NCBI RefSeq assembly: GCF_003351025.1
Contig: NZ_QPCG01000008.1
Coordinates: forward strand, 1-64,000
Source of the DNA: Mucilaginibacter endophyticus
Lineage (GTDB): Bacteria; Bacteroidota; Bacteroidia; Sphingobacteriales; Sphingobacteriaceae
Length of the DNA stretch: 64,000 nucleotides
Direction of reading: 5' to 3'
This document shows, one piece after another, positions 43,709 to 51,971 of this stretch. The position numbers were made by a program, and so were the translations under genes. Position 1 is the stretch's first letter. Every line of letters starts with the position of its first letter. The notes under the pieces are model-generated. The model did not search any database. It was not told the origin of the DNA and saw nothing but the letters and a program-made list of their open reading frames with translations.

Positions 43709-44497
43709 ATGAACACTATCCTACACATTTTAAATGGCGATGCCGCGTTAGATGGCTTTGATCAAACCGGGCTCGATGGCGATGTTATGGTTTGGCGCGA
43801 GGTGTTTTCTGAAGGCCCGCTGCAGGAAGATATTTTGTCGGCGAGTTTCTGGAATGCCCGCCGCGACTGGATCAACAAAACCTTTGATGACCCCGAGGAT
43901 GATTATCAACATAAAGTGTTGGATGAGCTTGGTAAGCTAAGCAGTCAGTATAAAGAGATCAATTTATGGTTTGAATTTGACTTGCACTGCCAGGTAAACC
44001 TTTTGGGCGTGTTGGAAATGCTATCGCTCAAAACCGATATGTCCGCCCCGGCTATTTACCTCATCTGTTTGGCAGATTGTGTTCAGTTTGAAAATAAGAA
44101 AGGACTCGGTGAACTTACCGGTGAGCAGTTTGAAGAACTGTACGATGCCCGCGAACGCCTGAACGAATGGGAGCTTGGCCTTGCCTTTGATGCCTGGAGG
44201 TTATACGTTAATGATGATCTGGTGGGATTAGAAAAATGGCTTAATGAAAATACTTTTTGGGGTGCCGTTCCGCTGCTTAAACCCGCGTTAAAAGCCCACC
44301 TGAAGCGTATGCAAACCAACGCGGATGGCTTGACTTATATCGAACAAAGACTCCTGGATATTTACAATAGGGGTGCTAAAACCAAAATCGAAATTTACCA
44401 CGCCTTTTGGAAAGCTGAAAGCATATTTGGTATGGGCGATTCGGAGATTGATATATACCTGAATAAATTGAAAGAAAAGGGTTTGATAAAGATTTAG
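43709..44497 (+). CDS. DUF1835 domain-containing protein
   Basis: A 262-residue protein matching the DUF1835 family at its N-terminus (ILHILNGDAALDGF, then VWREVFSEGPL). DUF1835 proteins have no proven function. The C-terminal half is helical and acidic, ending in a segment that resembles a small winged helix (IDIYLNKLKEKGLIKI). No signal peptide. It stands alone and is followed after 10 nt by repeat A2. Confidence 0.8.
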   Translation: MNTILHILNGDAALDGFDQTGLDGDVMVWREVFSEGPLQEDILSASFWNARRDWINKTFDDPEDDYQHKVLDELGKLSSQYKEINLWFEFDLHCQVNLLGVLEMLSLKTDMSAPAIYLICLADCVQFENKKGLGELTGEQFEELYDARERLNEWELGLAFDAWRLYVNDDLVGLEKWLNENTFWGAVPLLKPALKAHLKRMQTNADGLTYIEQRLLDIYNRGAKTKIEIYHAFWKAESIFGMGDSEIDIYLNKLKEKGLIKI

Positions 44498-44507
44498 ATG
44501 GCTTCCC

Positions 44508-44633
44508 AATTCCCTCCCTTGGGAGGGGCGCGGCTGATTGTGTAATGGCAGGGAGGGGTTTATACGTCATTTAGTGGATAAGCCTGTCGATGAAACCCCT
44601 CCCTACACCCTCCCAGGGGAGGGAATCGCACAA
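44508..44633. repeat. MITE-like palindromic repeat, copy A2
   Basis: Close copy of 5318-5444 in the same orientation. Its 18-bp terminal repeats differ by one base. It lies between convergent genes. Confidence 0.85.
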
Positions 44634-44664
44634 GTCTCGCTCTACAATGATAAAGAACTTTGCT

Positions 44665-46227
44665 CTACGGCACCGTAACCGCTATCGTAGGCGACCGTTC
44701 GCTCTCGTTCTTCATCCTATCCAGGGCCGTGACCACATAAAAATAGGTTTTACCCTTAATAACGGTGTTATCATCATACCCCAGAGCAGGGTCATATTTG
44801 ATCTTCAGGATGTTTTTAGGATTGTCTATATCTATCTTTTCGCCATCGTTAAAACGGTAGATCACGTAACCGTAAACAGGCTCCTCATCTTTAGCTAAGG
44901 TTGGCGTAAGCCACCTTACAGCCACACTTTTACCTACGGCTTTCGCGGTAACCTGTTGTGGGGCGTTAGGCGGTATCGAATCGCGCCAAAGCATTACCGG
45001 TGGCAGGGCCGGGTATTGGTAATAATTATCACGTAACGAATCGGTAAAACCAAGCGGGTTACTGGTAAGCGAATTAGAGCTGAAATAAACACTGCCTTGT
45101 ACCCTCGGGTTATCACGGATCAGCCCTATTTGCTGTGGCAGTTGTGATGGATTTCTGAAAGCCTGTACCTTGCGTTCGTTAATACGGTAAGCGGCCTGGC
45201 CTACATAAAGATGCCTGCCGTAAGTGTTATCGCTCCACCAGCTTAACAGTTTCTGAAAATCGGCAGCGCGGTTACCTATCTGCCAGTAAAGCTGCGGATT
45301 GATATAATCTATCCAGCCCTCTTTAACCCATTTGCGGGTATCGGCATAGTTTTCATAATAAGATGAGCCGCCGTTGGTTTCCGAACCCTCTTCGTTTTGT
45401 GCCTTATTAGCCCAGATCCCAAACGGACTAATGCCGAATTTGATGTTAGGATCATGCGCGTGCACGCTATCGGCAATCATATGTATCAGCAAATCCACGT
45501 TGTGACGGCGCCAGTCTTTAATATTATCATAGCCTTCGCCATATTGTTTAAACGTTGCGTCGTCGTTTATTTTTTGCCCGGCAATAGGATATGGATAAAA
45601 ATAATCGTCCATGTGCACGCCGTCTATATCGTAGTTATCCACCACATCCAGTATCACCTGTACAATATAGTCGCGTACCTCAGGCAGGCCGGGATTAAAG
45701 GTTTTTATTCCCCCATAAGTAAAAAACCACTCGGGTTTTATTTTAGTAATATGCTGCGGACTAAGCGCCGCAAAATTGCCATCAAAGGTTGCCCTGTATG
45801 GGTTAAACCAGGCATGCAGCTCCATACCGCGTTTATGCGCCTCGGTAATGGCAAACTCCAGCGGATCGTAATTTGGGCTTGGCGCCTGGCCTTGTTTGCC
45901 TGTTAAATACTTTGACCATGGCTCGCGGCTTTTGGCGTAAAAGGCATCAGCAGCGGGCCTTACCTGTAACATCACCGCGTTTATTCCAGTTTCCTGGTGC
46001 GAGTTTAATATGTCAATGAGTTCCTGTTTCTGCTTTTCCGATGGCGATTTGGAATTGGTTGGCCAGTCGATATTAACAACGGTAGCTATCCATACCCCCC
46101 TGAATTCGCGTTTGGGTTGCATTTTTACGTCAACAGGGGCCGGTACAAGTTCTGCCGGCTGCGCGTTAACTTTTAAACAGGTAAACAGGGGTATAATAAG
46201 GAGTATGAACCGTTGGTATATATGCAT
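44665..46227 (-). CDS. Secreted family 10-like glycosylhydrolase (GHL10)
   Basis: A 520-residue exported protein with a signal peptide ending VNAQ and the GHL10/DUF187 catalytic domain: EFRGVWIATVVNIDWPT, then LQVRPAADAFY, HAWFNPYRA and GVHMDDYFYPYP, where acidic residues would act. The C-terminal ~110 residues look like a fibronectin type III-like domain. Related proteins act on peptidoglycan glycan or other polysaccharides; the substrate here is unknown. ATG 46227 is chosen because the codon before it is TTG. Confidence 0.9.
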   Translation of the reverse strand: MHIYQRFILLIIPLFTCLKVNAQPAELVPAPVDVKMQPKREFRGVWIATVVNIDWPTNSKSPSEKQKQELIDILNSHQETGINAVMLQVRPAADAFYAKSREPWSKYLTGKQGQAPSPNYDPLEFAITEAHKRGMELHAWFNPYRATFDGNFAALSPQHITKIKPEWFFTYGGIKTFNPGLPEVRDYIVQVILDVVDNYDIDGVHMDDYFYPYPIAGQKINDDATFKQYGEGYDNIKDWRRHNVDLLIHMIADSVHAHDPNIKFGISPFGIWANKAQNEEGSETNGGSSYYENYADTRKWVKEGWIDYINPQLYWQIGNRAADFQKLLSWWSDNTYGRHLYVGQAAYRINERKVQAFRNPSQLPQQIGLIRDNPRVQGSVYFSSNSLTSNPLGFTDSLRDNYYQYPALPPVMLWRDSIPPNAPQQVTAKAVGKSVAVRWLTPTLAKDEEPVYGYVIYRFNDGEKIDIDNPKNILKIKYDPALGYDDNTVIKGKTYFYVVTALDRMKNESERSPTIAVTVP

Positions 46228-46562
46228 CAAATAATATTAAGTTAGAAAGCTGCAAAGATATAAACTCATAACGTAGCAGGTTTATTATGAAGTATAAAAA
46301 TTGAAGCCTTATTGTGTTTTAAACATTTTGTATTTATTTTAGCCCCACGCCTAACACAATTGATGTAATAATTTTTTTTAAATCATATTTTTATTGTTTT
46401 AACGTTCATTATGTTAACCATTAGAAATAAACAGCCTGTATATACTTGCAGGATAGCGCTTTACATCAATTAACAGTTGATATTTCGCCAAAAACAAACA
46501 CAATAGCTAAGCTTTTGTTATACCACTTGCTTAACTATGCTAAAACTTAACATTTAATTGCT
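46228..46562. other. Intergenic region between divergent genes
   Basis: AT-rich with poly-A/T runs. A perfect TATCTTTG box for the glycosidase gene lies on the minus strand at 46253-46260. I see no repeat or further gene. Confidence 0.45.
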
Positions 46563-47480
46563 ATGGAAAACCAATCTGGGCAACAACAACCTAAGAAAAA
46601 CTCAAACGTCATTTATTTTCTTATTGTAGTAGTACTTGCTTTATTGGGTACCGATGTGTACCTGTACCTGCAAAAAAACAACTCCGATAAAAAAATAGTT
46701 TATCAGCATGATGAGCAAACAAGGCTGCAAACTGAGCTTGACAGTCTTGAATCGCAGGTTGAACAGGTCACCGCAGGCAAAGCCAAAATGACCGCCGCAT
46801 TAACGGCAAAAAACGACTCATTAAAGTCGACCATTAAAGTTCTGAGGGCCAAACTGGCTAAAGGTAAGCTTACCGCACAGGAACTTGCCAAGGTACAGGA
46901 AGATGTTAAACAACTCCGCTATTTTGTAACCAAGTACACGGCGGATATCGAAGAACTTAAAAAACAAAACACCTCACTGACCAACGAAAGGGACACCTTG
47001 AAAACCAACCTGGCAACGGTTGCCAAAAAGGTAGATACCCTATCTAAACAAAATGAAGACCTTGGCGCTAAAGTGAAAGTTGCCCAGGCGCTTAAGCTGG
47101 CCACATCAGATGTGGTTGCCTATAAGATACGGGGTAGCGGTAAAGAGGTAGATGTTACCCGTGCAAACCCGGCTAAAAAATTGAAAATCAATTTCACCGT
47201 TGCAAGCAATACACTGGCTACAAAAGCAATGCACGATATTTATGTGCGTGTGATTGACCCAACCGGTAACCTGATCACCGCACCAGATTCAGGTACTTTT
47301 AGCGCCGACGGCCAGGACCTGCAATACACTTACAAAACATCAATCGACTTTAAGGATGATGGTTCACAGTACACCATCGACTGGATTAACCCAACCCTTC
47401 CATTCCAGAAAGGCACTTACACCATTATGCTTTATGCTGATGGCGGTACCATGGGTAAAACAGGCATAACACTTAAGTAA
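46563..47480 (+). CDS. Membrane-anchored coiled-coil protein
   Basis: The 305-residue protein has a short cytosolic N-terminus and one membrane helix at ~18-36 (VIYFLIVVVLALLGTDVYLYL). A coiled coil follows (~45-175) with TAKNDSLKSTIKVLRAKL-type heptads, then a globular C-terminal beta-rich domain (~180-305) beginning KIRGSGKEVDVT. It recalls Bacteroidota envelope proteins of unknown role. Monocistronic with a terminator after it. The function cannot be deduced. Confidence 0.7.
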   Translation: MENQSGQQQPKKNSNVIYFLIVVVLALLGTDVYLYLQKNNSDKKIVYQHDEQTRLQTELDSLESQVEQVTAGKAKMTAALTAKNDSLKSTIKVLRAKLAKGKLTAQELAKVQEDVKQLRYFVTKYTADIEELKKQNTSLTNERDTLKTNLATVAKKVDTLSKQNEDLGAKVKVAQALKLATSDVVAYKIRGSGKEVDVTRANPAKKLKINFTVASNTLATKAMHDIYVRVIDPTGNLITAPDSGTFSADGQDLQYTYKTSIDFKDDGSQYTIDWINPTLPFQKGTYTIMLYADGGTMGKTGITLK

Positions 47481-47504
47481 ATACGGATTTTTCCGAATGA
47501 TATA

Positions 47505-47537
47505 AAAGCCGGGTTTGTTGCAGCAAACCCGGCTTTC
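47505..47537 (+). terminator. Terminator of the coiled-coil gene
   Basis: Stem AAAGCCGGGTTTG/CAAACCCGGCTTT, loop of 6 nt, followed by TTTC. Confidence 0.85.
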
Positions 47538-47642
47538 TGCATTTAATAACTTGTTCCGGAATAATAAAAAGTTGCCATTTGTTGTTCAAACACATATTTG
47601 TAACTTTTCTGCCACTAAATCAAATCGCTGTTATTAAGTGTT

Positions 47643-47650
47643 TACTTTTG
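47643..47650 (+). promoter_or_regulatory. -7 box of the UPF0173 gene
   Basis: TACTTTTG is an exact TAnnTTTG match 23 nt before the ATG. No clear -33 box. Confidence 0.4.
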
Positions 47651-47673
47651 ATCAGATCATAAAATAACATTCT

Positions 47674-48351
47674 ATGAAAACTACTTATTATGGCCAGTGC
47701 GCCCTTGAGATTGTAACCGGTGGAAAGAAATTACTTTTCGATCCGTTCATAAGCCCGAACCCACTGGCAAAAGATATCGATATTCACAGCATTAAACCTG
47801 ATTACATCCTGGTATCGCACGGACATGGCGACCACGTGGCCGACCTTTTGGAGATTGCAAAAAGCAGCGGCGCAAAGGTAATTTGCATTGCCGAAATTGC
47901 CGGCTGGCTTGGCACTAAAGGCATTGAAAATGTACACGGAATGAATATTGGCGGCGGCTTTAACTTTGATTTCGGCCGTGTTAAAATGGTGAATGCCGTA
48001 CATTCAAGTACTTTGCCTGATGGTTCACCAGGTGGTAACCCTGCTGGCTTTTTAATTTATGCTGAAGGTAAAGTAATCTATTTTGCAGGAGATACAGCGC
48101 TTACCTATGATATGAAGCTGCTGGCCGATGAAAACCTCGACTGGGCATTTTTGCCGATAGGCGATAATTATACCATGGGTGCCGATGATGCTATTAAAGC
48201 AGCGGCGTTCATTAATTGCAAAAACATTATAGGTGTTCACTATGATTCGTTCCCGGTTATCAAAATTGATAAAGATGAGGTAGCTGAGAAATTTATCAAA
48301 GCCGGTTTGAATTTGAAGTTACCGGCTATTGGTGAAACTATTGAGTTGTAG
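47674..48351 (+). CDS. UPF0173 metal-dependent hydrolase
   Basis: A small MBL-fold hydrolase (225 residues). LVSHGHGDHV near residue 49 is the HxHxDH metal motif, and FAGDTALTYDMKL carries a later ligand. GVHYDSFPVI near residue 190 has the last histidine. It is cytosolic, with unknown substrate. It has its own -7 box and the gene is alone between repeats. Confidence 0.9.
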   Translation: MKTTYYGQCALEIVTGGKKLLFDPFISPNPLAKDIDIHSIKPDYILVSHGHGDHVADLLEIAKSSGAKVICIAEIAGWLGTKGIENVHGMNIGGGFNFDFGRVKMVNAVHSSTLPDGSPGGNPAGFLIYAEGKVIYFAGDTALTYDMKLLADENLDWAFLPIGDNYTMGADDAIKAAAFINCKNIIGVHYDSFPVIKIDKDEVAEKFIKAGLNLKLPAIGETIEL

Positions 48352-48424
48352 TTTTTAAATGTCAATTGCGAGTTGGGAAAATCGAGATCTTTGGAGGTGA
48401 TATGACATTAGGTGTGGAGGGCTT

Positions 48425-48494
48425 GTCATCCTGAGCCTGTCGAAGGACGCGCGCAGAGGCCCATCCCGCTATGCTTCGACAGGCTCAGCATGAC
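48425..48494. repeat. 70-bp palindromic repeat (D2), opposite orientation to D1
   Basis: GTCATCCTGAGCCTGTCGAAG ends the same way as the D1 complement. Confidence 0.85.
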
Positions 48495-48509
48495 CTCGTT
48501 TTTTATTAT

Positions 48510-48593
48510 GTGATGGGTAGGAACGAAACAACCGCACGGGAGCATAGCCGCCCTGTACAGCATGCGATTGCCGCGCTTCGCTTGCAATGACAT
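48510..48593. repeat. Diverged copy of family C repeat (C2)
   Basis: The right half ending GCGCTTCGCTTGCAATGACAT matches C1. The left half has diverged. Confidence 0.6.
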
Positions 48594-48604
48594 AATTCTT
48601 AAAA

Positions 48605-48640
48605 CGAAAACAGCCCTGGCTAAAGCCGGGGCTGTTTTCG
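48605..48640. terminator. Bidirectional terminator between convergent genes
   Basis: CGAAAACAGCCC...GGGCTGTTTTCG with inner GGC/GCC, A-tract on one side and T-tract on the other. It serves the UPF0173 gene and the small secreted-protein gene. Confidence 0.85.
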
Positions 48641-48687
48641 TTTGATACCGGGCCAGAACTTAAAACTTCCGGCTTATGACTAAAGAC

Positions 48688-48876
48688 TTATTTCCTCTTC
48701 ATTTTCATGGTGTCTTTTTTCATGATGGTATCTTTTTTCATTTTTTTAGGCTTCGATTTCTTCTTGGTAGTATCAGTTTGCATAACGCCTTTTGATGGGC
48801 GAACTAATGTGCCATGAGCGAAAACGCTGCTGAAAGTGATTGCTGCTAAAGCAATCATACATAGTGCCTTTTTCAT
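48688..48876 (-). CDS. Small secreted Lys/Met-rich protein
   Basis: A 62-residue product: signal peptide (ITFSSVFA, cut near residue 20), then a mature part dominated by lysine, methionine and threonine in degenerate KKDTMKMK repeats. Strongly basic. No known domain. Metal or polyanion binding is conceivable but not shown. The upstream region is unremarkable. It ends facing the bidirectional terminator. Confidence 0.7.
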   Translation of the reverse strand: MKKALCMIALAAITFSSVFAHGTLVRPSKGVMQTDTTKKKSKPKKMKKDTIMKKDTMKMKRK

Positions 48877-48950
48877 AGTTGTTTATGTTTTAAATGGTTC
48901 GTACCTATCTATAACAAATTAACTATGAATTGTTTTCTCTTGTTTTTTAA

Positions 48951-50213
48951 TTAAATAACTGTGCCACTTGGTATTATAGCACGTTTCTTAACCACAACAA
49001 TGCCGTCTTGTACCGTATGTGTACCATAATCGCCGTCTCCAAGCTTTTCGCCACAGTTAATGGTTACGTTATCGCCTATATAGGTGTTTTTGTCAATGAT
49101 CGCGTTTTTAATGTGGCAATTATCTCCGATGCCCATAATTGGCGAAGCACTTTCTTTCGATTCGGCAATTTGCTCCAGTGTTTGATAATTGTCGCTACCC
49201 ATCACATAGCAGTTTTCAATAATGGTATTAACACCAATACGTGTACGGATACCAATTATCGAATGCGTGATCTGCTTGGCGCTGATGATACAACCGTCGG
49301 CCACGATAGATTTTTCCATCAGTGTGCCCGATATTTTTGACGGCGGCAGCATACGCGCGCGGGTGTAAATAGGGTTTTTATCAAACAGGTTAAACTTGGG
49401 GATATTATCGGTTAAGCCCAGGTTGGCTTCAAAAAATGAAGGGATAGTACCGATATCTGTCCAGTAACCTTCATATTGGTAGCTGGCTACGCGGTGGCCT
49501 TCAATTGATTGCGGGATGATCTCTTTACCAAAATCGGTACGTTCGTTGCCTTCAAGTAAATCGTACAACAATTTGCGGTTAAAGATGTAGATCCCCATAG
49601 ATGCCAGGTATACACGGCCTTCGGCCTGCATTTCCGGACTAACTTCTGATGCCCAGCTCTCGAAATTGCTTTTTGGCTTTTCGATAAACGAGGTGATCAT
49701 GTTGTTCTCATCTGTTTTCAGGATACCAAAGCCCGGAACATCAGCTGCATCAACCGGAATGGTGGCAATTGAAATTTCGGCGTTGGTTTCGATATGATGA
49801 TTGATCATATCTTCAAAATCCATCTGGTACAGCTGATCGCCCGAAAGAATCAGAACGTACTCAAACTCATGTACCGCCAAATGGTGTAAGCTTTGCCTAA
49901 CCGCATCTGCCGTACCCTGGAACCAGGCCACGCTTGATGGCGTTTGCTCCGCCGCAAGGATATCAACAAACGCATCACTAAAGCTACTGAAGTGATAAGT
50001 GTTTTTGATATGCTTGTTTAACGATGCTGAGTTAAACTGCGTTAACACATAAATACGCGTAATGCCCGAGTGCAGACAGTTTGAAATGGGAATATCCACC
50101 AAACGATATTTACCCGCAATTGGTACTGCCGGTTTCGACCGCGTTGCGGTTAGCGGTGATAAGCGGCTGCCCTGGCCGCCACCGAGCACAATGGAAATTA
50201 CTTTGGATGTCAT
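48951..50213 (-). CDS. glgC: Glucose-1-phosphate adenylyltransferase
   Basis: Makes ADP-glucose for glycogen synthesis. The 420-residue protein has ISIVLGGGQGSRLSPLT, then KPAVPIAGKYRLVDI, FQGTADAVRQ and IEKPKS, all ADP-glucose pyrophosphorylase signatures, and a C-terminal left-handed beta-helix with SIVADGCII. ATG 50213 overlaps the glgA stop by four bases (ATGA). The longer upstream frame is rejected as it would extend into glgA. Confidence 0.96.
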   Translation of the reverse strand: MTSKVISIVLGGGQGSRLSPLTATRSKPAVPIAGKYRLVDIPISNCLHSGITRIYVLTQFNSASLNKHIKNTYHFSSFSDAFVDILAAEQTPSSVAWFQGTADAVRQSLHHLAVHEFEYVLILSGDQLYQMDFEDMINHHIETNAEISIATIPVDAADVPGFGILKTDENNMITSFIEKPKSNFESWASEVSPEMQAEGRVYLASMGIYIFNRKLLYDLLEGNERTDFGKEIIPQSIEGHRVASYQYEGYWTDIGTIPSFFEANLGLTDNIPKFNLFDKNPIYTRARMLPPSKISGTLMEKSIVADGCIISAKQITHSIIGIRTRIGVNTIIENCYVMGSDNYQTLEQIAESKESASPIMGIGDNCHIKNAIIDKNTYIGDNVTINCGEKLGDGDYGTHTVQDGIVVVKKRAIIPSGTVI

Positions 50214-51634
50214 ATAGTGAGTTTTAAGCTTTCGTATAGTTCTGTGTATTGTTGTGTTGAGCGTGTCCACGAAAAATCAAGCGCCATCATTTGTTTACGG
50301 AGCAGCTGCATTTTCGCGGTATCCTGGTAAAGCTGTTTAGCCCTGAATACCGAGTGGCATATATCCTGTACGCTGGCCTGTACAAAGCGGATGCCATACC
50401 CGCCTTCGTCACCAAAGTCAATAACAGAATCATTGAGACCACCTGTACTGCGCACAATAGGCATAGTGCCATAACGCAATGCATATAGCTGGTTAAGGCC
50501 ACATGGTTCCACGCGTGATGGCATCAGCAGGAAATCGGCCCCGGCATAAATCAGGTGTGCCAGCGACTCATCATAGCCAATAAATACATTACAATGTTCC
50601 GGGTATTTATTTTTGAGTTGAAGTAGCGCCAGTTCGTTTTCCTTATCACCCGCACCTAATATTACAAAGTTTACCTCGCCTTCGTTTTCGAGCAGGCTGC
50701 GCTCAATGGCGGCAGGCAGCAGGTCTGCCCCTTTTTCAACAACCAGGCGACCAATGAACGTGAATAACGGTTTATCCGGGTCAAGTTCAAAGCGCTTGCA
50801 AATGGCCTCTTTATTAGCCCTTTTACCTTTAGCCAATGTTTTAGCCGAAAATTTAGTTGGGATCATCGGGTCAGTTTGAGGGTTCCAAACCTCAGTGTCG
50901 ATGCCGTTCATGATACCGGATCCCTTTGCCCGTTCAATGTAAAACAGATATTCTAACCCGTTTGAGTTATAAGTAAGTTCCTGCAGGTAAGTTGGCGATA
51001 CCGTAGTATAGCGCCAGCTGCATTTAACAGCGGCAGCAAGCGGATTAATACCACCCGCCCAGTCAAGCAGGCCGGTTTTGGTAAGGTCAATTTCGGGGAG
51101 CAACGAAAGTCTGTCCCATCCGAAAGCACCATGATACTGGCCGTTGTGTATGGTAAATACTGTTGGCGTATGAGCCAATCGTGTATAAAGTTTTGAATGA
51201 TAAAGCAGGAAAGGTATCAGCCCGGTATGATGATCATGGCAGTGAATGAGATCTGGTGTTTGCTGCGAATAGCTGATCCAATCTAAAAACGCCAATTGAA
51301 AGGCAATGAACTGTTCGCGTTCATCGGGATAGCTGTATACATTTTCTCTATCAAGTAAACCTGGGATCTTCACTAAATAAAGTTCAAAACCAAGCTTATT
51401 TGTTTTTTCTTTCAGGATCTCGAAGAAAAGACGGCGGTTGCCAAGTAAGGTTGCCGCGGCAAAAACAATTTCAAAATCATTTTCCTGGGTAAACTTACGG
51501 TCGTAAAAAGGCAAAACAACAGCAGCCTGCAAACCTGCAAGGTTCTGGTACTTAGGCAATGCGCCAACAACATCTGCCAACCCGCCAACTTTGGCAACGG
51601 GATAGCATTCAGCACTCAAATGGTATATTTTCAT
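50210..51634 (-). CDS. glgA: Glycogen synthase
   Basis: Transfers glucose from ADP-glucose to glycogen (GT5). The N-terminus carries AKVGGLADVVGALP with the KxGGL motif. The catalytic second half has FIGRLVVEKGADLL and PSRVEPCGLNQLYALRYGT, with the STGGL-like RSTGGLNDSV. The 474-residue length is typical. It is followed by and coupled to glgC. Confidence 0.96.
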   Translation of the reverse strand: MKIYHLSAECYPVAKVGGLADVVGALPKYQNLAGLQAAVVLPFYDRKFTQENDFEIVFAAATLLGNRRLFFEILKEKTNKLGFELYLVKIPGLLDRENVYSYPDEREQFIAFQLAFLDWISYSQQTPDLIHCHDHHTGLIPFLLYHSKLYTRLAHTPTVFTIHNGQYHGAFGWDRLSLLPEIDLTKTGLLDWAGGINPLAAAVKCSWRYTTVSPTYLQELTYNSNGLEYLFYIERAKGSGIMNGIDTEVWNPQTDPMIPTKFSAKTLAKGKRANKEAICKRFELDPDKPLFTFIGRLVVEKGADLLPAAIERSLLENEGEVNFVILGAGDKENELALLQLKNKYPEHCNVFIGYDESLAHLIYAGADFLLMPSRVEPCGLNQLYALRYGTMPIVRSTGGLNDSVIDFGDEGGYGIRFVQASVQDICHSVFRAKQLYQDTAKMQLLRKQMMALDFSWTRSTQQYTELYESLKLTI

Positions 51635-51850
51635 TCAGGTTTTATTGGCTCAATTTAAGCAAAGATTACCAAAAGAGAAACCTATGAGAATTAATATAGT
51701 TTTGAAAAAATTAGATAAAAAGCGCTGAAATATTATTATCGTTAAGATGTTATAGTTGTAAAAATGATAGGTAAAAGGGAGGATTAGAAACAGATGGGAT
51801 ATATGAATTAGGCGCCTTAGCTATCGGTTTAACTGCAATATGGCTTAATA

Positions 51851-51941
51851 TGTCATTGCGAGCGTAGCGCGGCAATCGCACGGAGGCAGAACCGCTCTGT
51901 ATAGCATGCGATTGCTTCGTCGTTCCTCCTCGCAATGACAT
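51851..51941. repeat. Palindromic repeat family C, copy C3
   Basis: TGTCATTGCGAGCGTAGCG...CCTCGCAATGACA. It occupies the middle of the 337-bp glgA-polA gap; the rest (51635-51850) is AT-rich with no gene that I can support. Confidence 0.8.
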
Positions 51942-51971
51942 TTTAGAAATCTACCTTTATGGGCAGGTCGA

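Noticed and set aside
45397..45906. 169-residue reverse-strand ORF inside the GHL10 gene
   Set aside because: Antisense shadow of a well-supported gene, with no recognisable domain.
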